DNA of 64,000 nt. Origin: Maribacter vaceletii. GTDB taxonomy: Bacteria; Bacteroidota; Bacteroidia; Flavobacteriales; Flavobacteriaceae. The translations under genes and the position numbers were made by a program. Shown piece by piece: positions 18,256-28,086 of this stretch (the stretch's first letter is position 1; every line of letters begins with the position of its first letter). The stretch is taken from assembly GCF_003634105.1 (NCBI RefSeq), contig NZ_RBIQ01000007.1:744001-808000 (forward strand), given 5' to 3'. Under the pieces are notes generated by a model. That model was not told the DNA's origin and searched no databases. It worked only from the letters and a program-made list of their open reading frames with translations.

Positions 18256-21200
18256 ATGAAATTTCAATTAGTATTTAGTTGGAAATCCAAGGTTTGCCTT
18301 ATGACTCTAATAGGGTTTTTAAGCTTTGGTATTTCACACGCTCAAACAAAGACCATTTCGGGGACAATCTCTGCTGATGGCACACCATTACCGGGTGTAA
18401 GTGTTGTGGTAAAAGGCACACAAAATGGTGCTGTAGCAGATTTCGATGGAAATTATTCCATTGAAGCAAATTCTTCTGATGTACTAGTCTTTAGTTACAT
18501 TGGATACGCAACAAAACAATTAAAAGTAGGTAACAATGCAATATTAAATGTTACTCTAGCAGAAGATGTTTCTGCTTTAGACGAAGTTGTTGTTATTGGT
18601 TATGGTACTTCTAAAAGAAAGGATTTAACAGGTTCTATTGTTTCTGTTAAAGCAGAAGAACTTAACAAGATTAAACCTGTATCTTTTGAAGCTGGTTTAG
18701 CAGCAAGAGCATCAGGTGTACAAATTGTTACTTCTGAAGGTGGCCCTGGAGCTGGTTTTAAAGTACGTGTTCGTGGTGGTACTTCTTTAACTGCTGGTAC
18801 AGACCCATTATATGTAATAGATGGTTTTGCATTACAAGGTTCTCCACAGGGTACTGGGGTAGGTCTTGGAAATAGTACTACTAGTCCTTTAGCATCTTTA
18901 GACCCAAGTACTATAAAATCTATAGAGGTTTTAAAAGATGCTTCTGCTACTGCAATTTATGGTTCTCGTGGAGCTAATGGTGTAATTATAATTACAACAA
19001 AAGGTGGTAAAAAAGGAAGATCAACATTGACCTTTGATACGTATACATCTATGTCTACTCTAGCAAGAAAAATAGATTTACTGAATGGACAAGAATTTGT
19101 TGACTGGAGAAATGAATATAATCCTTGGGACCCAACAAGTAATGAACCAGTAAATTCAGCTTATAGAGATCAATTTGGTAATGATTTAAGTCTAAATGAT
19201 CCTCGTGTAATTTTAACAGATTGGCAAGATGAAGCTACAAGAACCGCAGTAACCAAGAACTATAGTTTATCTTTAACCGGAGGTAGTGAAAATAATTCTT
19301 ATTCCGCTTCATTTTCCTATTTAGATCAAGAAGGTATTGTTCTTAATACCAATTTTGAAAGATATAATGCAAGTTTAAGACTGGATCAAAATATTTCTGA
19401 CAAAATAAAAGCAGGAGTAAATGTTAATTTAGGTATTGTTAATAATAATGGAATAGTATCTGCTGCTACCTCTAATGCAAATGGTAGAAATGGTATTATA
19501 ACAAATACATTACTCTTTAGCCCTGTACAAGGAATTACTCAATATGAAGATGCAGAGTATGATGAGAATGGTTTAATTCTTAGTTTACGTGATGGGGATA
19601 TAGTTAACCCTATCAGAAGGCTTCAAGATGATAAAAATGAAAGCGTTAGGTTTAATACTTTTGGTAATGTTTATGTACAATACCAAATTGCAGATGGTTT
19701 AACATTTAAGTCTTCCATTAGAGGGAATTTTAATACTACTAAAGGAAAAGCCTATTTTACAGAGAAATTTGGATGGGGAAAAATTGTTGGTGGTAGAGCC
19801 TTTATTAACACTTCCCAAGGTTCTGGTATAACTACAGAACAAAACTTAAATTTTAATAAAACATATGGAAAGCATAGATTAGGTGCAACTGCAGTATATG
19901 AGCAACAACAAACCTCATTTGAAACTGTTAGATCTGGAGCTACTGGTTTTGACATTCCAAATGTAAATTTGGATAATTTAGGGTCTGCTAAAGAAACTAT
20001 AATAAACACTACAACATTTTCTCCAAGTACTTTAAAATCTTATCTAGGACGTATACAATATGATTTTGATAATCGTTTTGTTTTAAATTTAAGTGCACGT
20101 TATGATGGTTCTTCAAAATTTGAAGAAGGTAGTAAATGGGGATTCTTCCCTTCTGCAGGTTTAGCATGGAAAGTTTCTAATGAACAGTTTTTAAAAAATA
20201 ATAAAATAATAAGTAATTTAAAGTTAAAAACTAGTTATGGAGAAACAGGAAATACTGCAATACCATCATTTAGATCCTTACCACGAACTACAGGCACTAA
20301 TACCATTTTTAATGGAAATGAATTAGGTATAGGTCTTTCTGTAGATAATATTATTGCTCCTGGATTAACATGGGAAACTACAACACAAATAGATGCAGGA
20401 ATTTCTTTAGGGTTATTTAATAATAGAATATCAATTGAAGCAGATTACTATAATAAAGAAACTACAGATTTATTGTTAGAACAACCTATCCCAGCAACTT
20501 CTGGCTTTGATGTAGTTTTTACAAACGTAGGAAGTCTTGTTAATAAAGGATATGAATTTGCAATTAATACTACTAATATAGATTCTGAAAAATTTACTTG
20601 GTCAAGCAGTTTTAATATTAGTTTTAATGAAAATGAAATTACAGATTTAGGTGGTGCTGATGAGTTTTTTAGAACAGCAATTGGAGACAACCAAATAGGA
20701 AGTGATTATGTGGTTCGAGTAGGAGAACCATTAGGAACTGTATTTGGAATCCAAGAAGATGGTTTATACCAATATTCTGATTTTGTTGATTTTGATGGGC
20801 TATCTGCTCAAGAATCTTATGAAAAAATTACGTCAGATGCAGCAGATCAAGATACACCATACTATGAATTAGAGTACCAATTAAAAGATGGTGTTGTTGT
20901 TTCTTCTGGTAAACCAGACAGCTCAACGTATAGACCAGGATTGCCTAAGTTTAAAGATCAAATTACTGTAGACACAGATGGTGATGGTATTCCAGATAGT
21001 GGAGATGGCATTGTTAATTCTGATGATAGAACAATTATTGGGCGTACTGTTCCTAAACATTTTGGAGGATTTACAAATAACTTTACATACAAAAATTTTG
21101 ACTTATCTGTTTTAACTTCTTGGTCTTACGGCAATGATGTTTATAATAAAAACAGAGTTAGAGGTAATGGTCAAAACATCCCATTTTTTAATAAATATGG

Positions 21201-21555
21201 AAGTATTAGAGATAGATGGACTCCTGATAACCCTAATACAGATGTAGCAAGCATTTTGGGTTATGCTAATGCTGGTATTAGCGGTAATTCATATTCTTCT
21301 TATATCGAAGATGGGTCATTTTTTAGACTAAGTAATATAACTTTAGGATATAAATTACCTCAAGAACTTATTAAAAACATTGGAATAAAATCATTTAGAC
21401 TATATGCCGCTGCAGATAATATTTTTGTTTGGACAAAATATACTGGTTATGATCCAGATGTTAATGTTGGAACAAATCAATTAACACCAGGTTTGGATAC
21501 CGATTCATACCCGAGAGCTAGAACATTTAGAATAGGACTTAATGTTGGTTTTTAA
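18256..21555 (+). CDS. SusC/RagA family TonB-linked outer-membrane transporter
   Basis: 1099 residues. The long N-terminus carries a signal peptide ending SHAQ (around residue 30), then a carboxypeptidase-regulatory-like domain (GTPLPGVSVVVKGT), the TonB-box region EVVVIGYG, the plug (VRVRGGTSLT, PLYVIDGFALQG, DASATAIYGSRGANGVIIITT) and a beta-barrel ending in RIGLNVGF. It is first in an operon with a SusD (11 bp downstream) and a PKD-type lipoprotein. It imports an oligosaccharide of unknown nature. No glycoside hydrolase is directly joined to this operon, so its substrate is unclear. It differs clearly from the other two SusC proteins in the window. Confidence 0.95.
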   Translation: MKFQLVFSWKSKVCLMTLIGFLSFGISHAQTKTISGTISADGTPLPGVSVVVKGTQNGAVADFDGNYSIEANSSDVLVFSYIGYATKQLKVGNNAILNVTLAEDVSALDEVVVIGYGTSKRKDLTGSIVSVKAEELNKIKPVSFEAGLAARASGVQIVTSEGGPGAGFKVRVRGGTSLTAGTDPLYVIDGFALQGSPQGTGVGLGNSTTSPLASLDPSTIKSIEVLKDASATAIYGSRGANGVIIITTKGGKKGRSTLTFDTYTSMSTLARKIDLLNGQEFVDWRNEYNPWDPTSNEPVNSAYRDQFGNDLSLNDPRVILTDWQDEATRTAVTKNYSLSLTGGSENNSYSASFSYLDQEGIVLNTNFERYNASLRLDQNISDKIKAGVNVNLGIVNNNGIVSAATSNANGRNGIITNTLLFSPVQGITQYEDAEYDENGLILSLRDGDIVNPIRRLQDDKNESVRFNTFGNVYVQYQIADGLTFKSSIRGNFNTTKGKAYFTEKFGWGKIVGGRAFINTSQGSGITTEQNLNFNKTYGKHRLGATAVYEQQQTSFETVRSGATGFDIPNVNLDNLGSAKETIINTTTFSPSTLKSYLGRIQYDFDNRFVLNLSARYDGSSKFEEGSKWGFFPSAGLAWKVSNEQFLKNNKIISNLKLKTSYGETGNTAIPSFRSLPRTTGTNTIFNGNELGIGLSVDNIIAPGLTWETTTQIDAGISLGLFNNRISIEADYYNKETTDLLLEQPIPATSGFDVVFTNVGSLVNKGYEFAINTTNIDSEKFTWSSSFNISFNENEITDLGGADEFFRTAIGDNQIGSDYVVRVGEPLGTVFGIQEDGLYQYSDFVDFDGLSAQESYEKITSDAADQDTPYYELEYQLKDGVVVSSGKPDSSTYRPGLPKFKDQITVDTDGDGIPDSGDGIVNSDDRTIIGRTVPKHFGGFTNNFTYKNFDLSVLTSWSYGNDVYNKNRVRGNGQNIPFFNKYGSIRDRWTPDNPNTDVASILGYANAGISGNSYSSYIEDGSFFRLSNITLGYKLPQELIKNIGIKSFRLYAAADNIFVWTKYTGYDPDVNVGTNQLTPGLDTDSYPRARTFRIGLNVGF

Positions 21556-21566
21556 AAAATAAAAAG

Positions 21567-23108
21567 ATGAAAAAAAAGATGAAAAAATACATAAAGCTAT
21601 TTTCAGTATTGACAATGGCAACAGCAGTAACATCATGTAGTGATGATTTCTTGAAAGAAAATCCTACAACTTTTGCATCACCATCAACACTTTTGGTTAG
21701 TGAGCAAGGAGCAGAAATATATTTAACAGGATCATACGGATCATTACAACGTACAATTGCACCTGGGGGGTCACCAGATATGTCTATATATTGGGGAACA
21801 CTTGGGACTGATGAAGTTGTTGTGCCAAATTGGGGTGGAGAGCGTAAATTGGTTTATTTACAACAAGTAACACCATCAACAACATCAATTAATACATTAT
21901 GGGTGAATCTATACGAAGCCTTGAATAGAACTAATAGTGTTGTAGATAGAATTGGGGCTATGACAGAGGATCAAATTGATACAGATGTTAAGAATAAATT
22001 TATAGCAGAAGCTAAATTTTTAAGAACTACCATAAATTTTGCATTAGTATCTGCATGGGAAAATGTTCCTCTTATTAAAAACGAAGTTATATCTGTAGAT
22101 GATTTAAATGTTTCACAAGCCACTACAGAAGAGGTCTACGAATATATGATCGCAGATTTAAAAGCAGCAATACCTTTATTACCAGAAGAGCAAGGTGGTG
22201 GGCGTGCTACGGCAGGTGCAGCTAAAGCATTATTAGGCAGAATATATCTTCAAATGACTGGTTTTCCTTTAAACCAGACCGATAAGTTTGCTCTAGCAGA
22301 AAACATTCTAAAAGAAGTTATGGATAGTGGAACTTACGATTTATTACCTACATATGGCGATGTTTTTAAACTAGATTTTGAACAAAGTAAAGAGATAATT
22401 TTTTCTGTTGGTTTTGATGGTCCTACTTTAAATGAAGGCGGATTATTAAGTACATTTTACGGCCCTAATGGTAGTGTTAATCAAGGCGGAGGATGGGGAA
22501 CTTGCTTTATTAATCATGGGTTAGCAGATGCCTATGAAGATGATGATGCTCGTTTTTTGAATAATGTTGCAAGACATAATGCAAATAACTTTACTCCAGA
22601 AGAAGGAGCGACAGACCCTGCATCATGGACCGTTGGAAAAAATACATGGAGAGGTTGGAAATGGCATGCAGCTAAACCTAACTCCTATCCAAACGATACT
22701 CCTTTTGATTATATTTATTTAAGATATGCAGATGTTTTATTAATGTATGCAGAGGCATTAAATGGTCAAAATAAATTAACTCAAAATGACCTTGATAATA
22801 CCGTAAATAGATTAAGAAGTAGAGCAAGATTAGAAGCTACTGCAGTAGCTCCTATGGTTCTTGGGTCTCAAGAAGATAATAGTATTGCTTTATTAGACGA
22901 AAGAAGAAAGGAACTATGTTTAGAAGGATGGAGACGTAATGATTTACTCCGTTTTGGTAAATATGAAGAAGCTATCTCTGGAATTACTCAGGGAGGACCA
23001 AATGCAGGTGATCCAATTACAGAATTTCAAGATTATGAAATTAGATGGCCAATTCCTGAATTACAACTTCAGACAAATGAGAACCTTGTCCAAAATCCTG
23101 GATACTAA
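21567..23108 (+). CDS. SusD/RagB family surface glycan-binding lipoprotein
   Basis: 513 residues. The signal peptide ends in a lipobox (AVTSCSDDFLKENP, Cys24). AEAKFLRTTINFALVSAWENVPL is the N-terminal SusD helix region, and YIYLRYADVLLMYAEALNGQNK, RRKELCLEGWRRNDLLRFGKY and the terminal ENLVQNPGY are family signatures. It is the surface partner of the SusC gene 11 bp upstream. The chain is full length for the family. Its ligand is unknown. Confidence 0.95.
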   Translation: MKKKMKKYIKLFSVLTMATAVTSCSDDFLKENPTTFASPSTLLVSEQGAEIYLTGSYGSLQRTIAPGGSPDMSIYWGTLGTDEVVVPNWGGERKLVYLQQVTPSTTSINTLWVNLYEALNRTNSVVDRIGAMTEDQIDTDVKNKFIAEAKFLRTTINFALVSAWENVPLIKNEVISVDDLNVSQATTEEVYEYMIADLKAAIPLLPEEQGGGRATAGAAKALLGRIYLQMTGFPLNQTDKFALAENILKEVMDSGTYDLLPTYGDVFKLDFEQSKEIIFSVGFDGPTLNEGGLLSTFYGPNGSVNQGGGWGTCFINHGLADAYEDDDARFLNNVARHNANNFTPEEGATDPASWTVGKNTWRGWKWHAAKPNSYPNDTPFDYIYLRYADVLLMYAEALNGQNKLTQNDLDNTVNRLRSRARLEATAVAPMVLGSQEDNSIALLDERRKELCLEGWRRNDLLRFGKYEEAISGITQGGPNAGDPITEFQDYEIRWPIPELQLQTNENLVQNPGY

Positions 23109-23127
23109 TAATTAAAAACCTATTAAA

Positions 23128-24615
23128 ATGAAAAATAAAATTTATTATATAGTTGGGATAATATGCTTATGCCTAACAAGTTTTTTTACAGCTTGTGAAG
23201 ATGACTTAGGTGTAAGGGATGGTATTAGAGAAGTAGAATTTAAGGCAACAGCTGACACAAGAACAATTACTGCAGGAGAATCCATAGTTTACATAGATTC
23301 GTCTCTTAATGTAGCAAGTAGATTATGGACCTTTTCAAATGGAGATATTGAAACATCCGATTTAGAAACAGTTGAAGTTAATTATCCTGTTGGACAATCC
23401 TTAAATGCTGAAAATGCTCTTCCAAGTTATCTTACAAAACTAGAAGTAACTTATGATGATGGATCCGTAAAGAAAGGTGAGTTTTTAGTTGGAGTTTATG
23501 AAAAGGTAATTGTTGATTTTACTGCTGAAGAAACAGAAGTTTTTATGGGAGGAAGAACTACTTTTGAAAGTCAGGTAGAAAATTTGAAATCTCTTTTCGA
23601 AGATGCTAGAGATATGGATACTTTAGAGTGGACATTTGAAGGTGGTGTACCTGCAACATCTTCAGATCCAAATCCTGTTGTTACTTATAATACTTTAGGT
23701 ACTTATAGAGTAACATTATCGGCACACAGACAATCTCCATTAAGTGAAGCAACTAAAACAGTTGAAGGGTACATTACAGTTGTAGAGCCTACTCCTTTAG
23801 TGCCAGATTTTGCTGCAGAATTAGAAGATGAAACAATAAGCATTTCTTTTAATGGTGATTTTGAACCTATTACAGATCAAGAATCTTTTATTGAAGTTAA
23901 AGTTAATGGTGTTGATTTTGCTGTGGAAAGCTTATCTGTTGATGAAACGGACACGGGCATGCTTAACATTAAGCTACAAGAACCAATTTATCAAGACGAT
24001 GATATTACTGTATCTTTATTACCAGGAAGTAGTATTGTAGCGATAGATTCAAGAGCTCCAGAGACCTTTACAGACTTACCTGTAGAATCGTTCGTAGAAC
24101 AATTTTTGCTTTCTGAAGGACAATTTGAAGAAGCATTAGATACTGATTGGATTAAATTACTTCAAAATGCTACTATTGATGGGATTACAGAAGTTCTTAT
24201 AGTTGATCCTCCAACAGGTGGTGTACCAACGGGTGTAACTCCTTCTGGCAAAGTAATTAATTTAGCTTTAAATAGAAATGGAGGTGCCACACTAGGTAAT
24301 GTTATTAATCAAACGGCTACTGCTGAAGTTAATTTAGTAGCAGGTAGAAATTATGTTATAAAATTTAAACGTTATATGACAGCAGGTACTCCTAATATTT
24401 TATTCCGTTTTAATAACCAAGGAGGGGCAAATCAACTTGCCTTTAATCCTGAGGCAGGAGACCCAAATAATGTGGACAGATGGATTGAATCAGAACTTAA
24501 ATTTACAGCACTAGCAACACACGCTGGGAATTTTAACATAGCATCAGCTTGGGCTGCCTATGCAGATTTCTATATTGACGATATAGTAATAGAATCTGAT
24601 GAAGCAAGACCATAG
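23128..24615 (+). CDS. PKD-domain surface lipoprotein (SusE-position glycan-binding candidate)
   Basis: 495 residues. The signal peptide ends in a lipobox (SFFTACEDDLG, Cys23). An N-terminal Ig-like region (35-120) is followed by a PKD-type domain (about 130-215, with the strand pair PVVTYNTLGTYRVTLSA). A middle Ig-like domain (220-325) and a C-terminal jelly-roll (about 330-495) end the chain. Sited right after SusD, it holds the place of SusE/SusF-type surface glycan-binding proteins. Its architecture parallels the lipoprotein at 37926-39530 in the third set. Binding is inferred from position and fold, not from a known motif. Confidence 0.75.
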   Translation: MKNKIYYIVGIICLCLTSFFTACEDDLGVRDGIREVEFKATADTRTITAGESIVYIDSSLNVASRLWTFSNGDIETSDLETVEVNYPVGQSLNAENALPSYLTKLEVTYDDGSVKKGEFLVGVYEKVIVDFTAEETEVFMGGRTTFESQVENLKSLFEDARDMDTLEWTFEGGVPATSSDPNPVVTYNTLGTYRVTLSAHRQSPLSEATKTVEGYITVVEPTPLVPDFAAELEDETISISFNGDFEPITDQESFIEVKVNGVDFAVESLSVDETDTGMLNIKLQEPIYQDDDITVSLLPGSSIVAIDSRAPETFTDLPVESFVEQFLLSEGQFEEALDTDWIKLLQNATIDGITEVLIVDPPTGGVPTGVTPSGKVINLALNRNGGATLGNVINQTATAEVNLVAGRNYVIKFKRYMTAGTPNILFRFNNQGGANQLAFNPEAGDPNNVDRWIESELKFTALATHAGNFNIASAWAAYADFYIDDIVIESDEARP

Positions 24616-24641
24616 CAAAAATTTTATATTCAAATAGATAT

Positions 24642-24677
24642 AAACTGTCTGAAAAGTAATTTTCAGACAGTTTTTTT
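24642..24677 (+). terminator. strong rho-independent terminator
   Basis: A perfect 14-bp stem (24642-24655 and 24660-24673) with a 4-nt loop, followed by a T-run. It lies 26 bp after the stop of the PKD lipoprotein, so the SusC/SusD/PKD unit ends here and the FG-GAP gene is probably transcribed separately. Confidence 0.9.
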
Positions 24678-24714
24678 ATTTATCTTACATCTAAAGTATA
24701 TACCATTCTAAATA

Positions 24715-27700
24715 ATGAAATACAAGTATTTAATATTAATATTTTCTTTACTTTTCTTATGCTGTAATGAAGCTACAATAAAGCAAGATTCAGAAAAAAA
24801 AAATCAAGATTCTGTTTTATTTGATTTAGTTAATAATGATATAAGTGGTATAACATTTAATAACCATATAGAAGAAAATTTTAAAAACTTTTTTGCCATA
24901 TTTAATTATGTATATAATGGTGCAGGCGTTGCTATTGGTGATATTAATAATGATGGCCTTTCTGATATTTATTTTGTAGGTAATGAAGTTCCCAACAAAC
25001 TGTATTTAAACAAAGGAGATTTTAAATTCGAGGATATATCTACACAAGCAAAAGTAAGTGCCCATAAAGGCTGGCATAATGGCGTTGTAATGGCCGATGT
25101 TAATGGAGATAACTTACAAGACATATATGTTTGCCGCGGTGGTTATAATGATACTGATAACAATCGAGAAAACTTACTTTTTATTAATCAAGGAGATTTA
25201 ACTTTTAAAGAAGAGGCTGCATCATATGGACTTAATGATAAAGGATATTCCATAATGGCTTCTTTTTTTGATTATGATAAAGACAATGATTTAGATGTAT
25301 ATATTACCAACCGGCCAAATAAATTTTTCATGGGGTACCAACAGGTACTGCAAGGAAAACAAAAGGAAGAAGATTTATTCCGTGATAAATTATATGAAAA
25401 TGTAAACGGAAAATTTATAGAAGTAAGTCTTAATGCTGGTATTAAAAATAATTTTGGTTATGGCTTAGGTATAGCAACTACCGATATTAATAGCGATGGA
25501 AATACAGATATTTTTGTTTCTAACGATTATTTAGAAAGAGATTATTTGTATCTAAATCAAGGAAATAAAAAGTTTAAAGAGGAGTTAACCTCTCGTTTTA
25601 ATCATATTCCGTTTTATGCCATGGGTGTAGATGTTGTTGATTTTAATAATGACGGTTTTGAAGATATAATACAATTAGAAATGTCCCCTGAAGATTATGA
25701 AAGATCTAAAACTACTATGGCTTCCATGAATACAAAGCTATTTAATGACATGACAACAAATGGCTTTCACTACCAATTCATGCATAACCATTTACACCTC
25801 AATAGAGGGAACGGTATTTTTAGTGATATTTCCCAGTTATCAGGAATAGCTAAAACAGATTGGAGCTGGTCTTGCTTAGGTAGTGATTTTGATAATGATG
25901 GCTATAGAGATTTATATATAACCAACGGATTTAAAAGAGATGTATGGGACAAAGATGCCAATGCTGCATTTAATGCGTTTATGAGAAGCCCAGTCTCCAG
26001 ACAAAATACCAACGAACAAAATGCCCAGCATATAATTAGCTTATTTAAAGAAAATAAAATCCCTAATTATATATATAAGAATAATGGAGATTTAACTTTT
26101 TCCAAAAAAACAAACGAATGGGGCGTACATCAAAATAGTTTTTCTAATGGTGCTGCTGTAGCAGATTTAGATAATGATGGCGACTTAGATATTGTAGTAA
26201 ATAACATTAATCAGCCCGCATTTATATATAAAAACAATGCTGAAAAAAATGACAATAATTTTCTGAAAATTAAACTAAATGGACCAACACAAAACACTAC
26301 TGGCTTAGGTGCTAAAGTTACCATAAACTACAACTCCAAAAAACAATTTCATGAGTTTAAAACCGTAAGAGGCTATTTGTCCTCTGTTGAACCATTAATT
26401 CACTTTGGACTTGGAAAAAATAAAGTAATAGATAGTATTAAAATAGTATGGAATGATGGAAAAACAGATAAAATTAAGAATGTAAAATCTAATCAGCTAC
26501 TCCATATTAATTATAAGGAAGCTACAAATTCTATAGTAACACAAAAAACTGCCACTACCCTATTTACAGAAAAAACAAAAAAACTAATTACTCCTACTTT
26601 TGTACACAAAGAAAATGAGTATAATGATTTTAAAGACCAAATATTACTTCCTCATAAACTATCTAATAACGGCCCTTGTATAACTGTAGCCGATATTAAT
26701 AATGACGGTCTGGAAGATTTTTACGTTGGTGGAGCCTCTGGGCAAACTGGAGCATTATATACACAAAATAAAAAAGGAACATTCAAAAAACTAAACCAAG
26801 ACCCCTTTACTCTAGATAAAGAAAAAGAAGATGTAGGAGCTGTTTTCTTTGATGCAGATGGGGATAATGATAAAGACTTATATGTTGTTAGTGGTGGTTA
26901 TGAATTTACCCCTAATTCTCCCCTTTTAAAAGATAGACTGTACTTAAATGATGGGAAAGGTAATTATACAAAAACCAATACGCTTCCAAATATTTACGAA
27001 AGTGGCTCTATTGCCGTACCTCTAGACTATGATGCAGATGGTGATTTAGATTTATTTATTGGTGGTAGGTTAGTTCCTAAAAATTACCCTTCTGCTCCTA
27101 AAAGCTATATTCTAAAAAATGAAAACGGAAAATTTATAGATGTAACTACTACTATTGCTCCAGAGCTTAGTACTATTGGCATGGTAACCTCAGCCGTTTG
27201 GAGTGATATTGATGGCGACAACAGTAATGAGCTTATCGTAGTTGGAGAATGGATGCCTATTTCTATATTCAAAATAAGTAATGGCGCTTTTATTAATAGC
27301 ACTAAATCTTACCATTTAGAAAGTACAAATGGTTGGTGGAATAAAATTGTTGCCAACGATTATGATAACGATGGCGATATGGATTTTATAGTGGGTAACT
27401 TAGGTTTAAATTATAAGTTTAAAGCTAGTCAAGAAAATCCTTTTTTAGTTTACGCTAATGATTTTGATCACAACGGAACCAAAGACATTTTTCTTGCTAA
27501 AAAATACAAAGACAGAGAGGTTCCTATTAGAGGGCTGCAATGCACATCGGAACAAATGCCAACAATTGGAAAAAAATTTAAAAGTTATTCCGAATTCGCA
27601 AAAGCCGATATAAAAGAAATAGTAGGTGATAATTTAAAATCAGGAAATGCATACCAAGTAAAAGAATTTGCTAGCGTTATTTTAGAAAACAATAATGGAA

Positions 27701-28032
27701 AACTAACCCTTAAAAAACTCCCTACAGAGGCTCAATTTTCTGTAATAAATGGCATTATTGTAGATGACTTTAATAAAGATAGCATTCCAGACATACTAGT
27801 TGCTGGCAATAAATTTGAAGCAGAAATAGAAACCACACGGGCAGATGCCTCCATAGGCTTATTATTACTTGGTAGCAAAAATGGTGTTTTTAACCCTGTT
27901 AATTATCTAGATAGTGGTTATTGCTTGCCGGTTAATGTAAAGGATATTCAGAAAATAGATATTGGCAATAACAAAAAAGGAGTACTCACTGCCATAAACA
28001 ATAGTACTTTAAAACTGCATGTAGTTAATTAA
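24715..28032 (+). CDS. FG-GAP/VCBS-repeat lipoprotein with ASPIC/UnbV domain (CRTAC1-like)
   Basis: 1105 residues. The N-terminus is a lipoprotein signal (FSLLFLCCNEATIK). Two sets of FG-GAP/VCBS repeats, with calcium-binding-type D-x-N-x-D-G loops (for example GDINNDGLSDIYF near 80 and ADLDNDGDLDIVVNN near 484), lie at about 70-505 and 640-1040. Between them an ASPIC/UnbV-type domain occupies about 515-600 (LNGPTQNTTGLGAKV, HFGLGKNKVIDSIKIVWNDG). Such proteins are common beside SusCD pairs in Bacteroidota and are predicted to form surface beta-propellers that bind ligands. It follows the second SusCD set after a terminator. The role is unknown. Confidence 0.85.
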   Translation: MKYKYLILIFSLLFLCCNEATIKQDSEKKNQDSVLFDLVNNDISGITFNNHIEENFKNFFAIFNYVYNGAGVAIGDINNDGLSDIYFVGNEVPNKLYLNKGDFKFEDISTQAKVSAHKGWHNGVVMADVNGDNLQDIYVCRGGYNDTDNNRENLLFINQGDLTFKEEAASYGLNDKGYSIMASFFDYDKDNDLDVYITNRPNKFFMGYQQVLQGKQKEEDLFRDKLYENVNGKFIEVSLNAGIKNNFGYGLGIATTDINSDGNTDIFVSNDYLERDYLYLNQGNKKFKEELTSRFNHIPFYAMGVDVVDFNNDGFEDIIQLEMSPEDYERSKTTMASMNTKLFNDMTTNGFHYQFMHNHLHLNRGNGIFSDISQLSGIAKTDWSWSCLGSDFDNDGYRDLYITNGFKRDVWDKDANAAFNAFMRSPVSRQNTNEQNAQHIISLFKENKIPNYIYKNNGDLTFSKKTNEWGVHQNSFSNGAAVADLDNDGDLDIVVNNINQPAFIYKNNAEKNDNNFLKIKLNGPTQNTTGLGAKVTINYNSKKQFHEFKTVRGYLSSVEPLIHFGLGKNKVIDSIKIVWNDGKTDKIKNVKSNQLLHINYKEATNSIVTQKTATTLFTEKTKKLITPTFVHKENEYNDFKDQILLPHKLSNNGPCITVADINNDGLEDFYVGGASGQTGALYTQNKKGTFKKLNQDPFTLDKEKEDVGAVFFDADGDNDKDLYVVSGGYEFTPNSPLLKDRLYLNDGKGNYTKTNTLPNIYESGSIAVPLDYDADGDLDLFIGGRLVPKNYPSAPKSYILKNENGKFIDVTTTIAPELSTIGMVTSAVWSDIDGDNSNELIVVGEWMPISIFKISNGAFINSTKSYHLESTNGWWNKIVANDYDNDGDMDFIVGNLGLNYKFKASQENPFLVYANDFDHNGTKDIFLAKKYKDREVPIRGLQCTSEQMPTIGKKFKSYSEFAKADIKEIVGDNLKSGNAYQVKEFASVILENNNGKLTLKKLPTEAQFSVINGIIVDDFNKDSIPDILVAGNKFEAEIETTRADASIGLLLLGSKNGVFNPVNYLDSGYCLPVNVKDIQKIDIGNNKKGVLTAINNSTLKLHVVN

Positions 28033-28086
28033 TCTGCTAACAAAAAAATATTTGGGTCTTGTTTTATTACCTTAAAGCAAGTTAAG

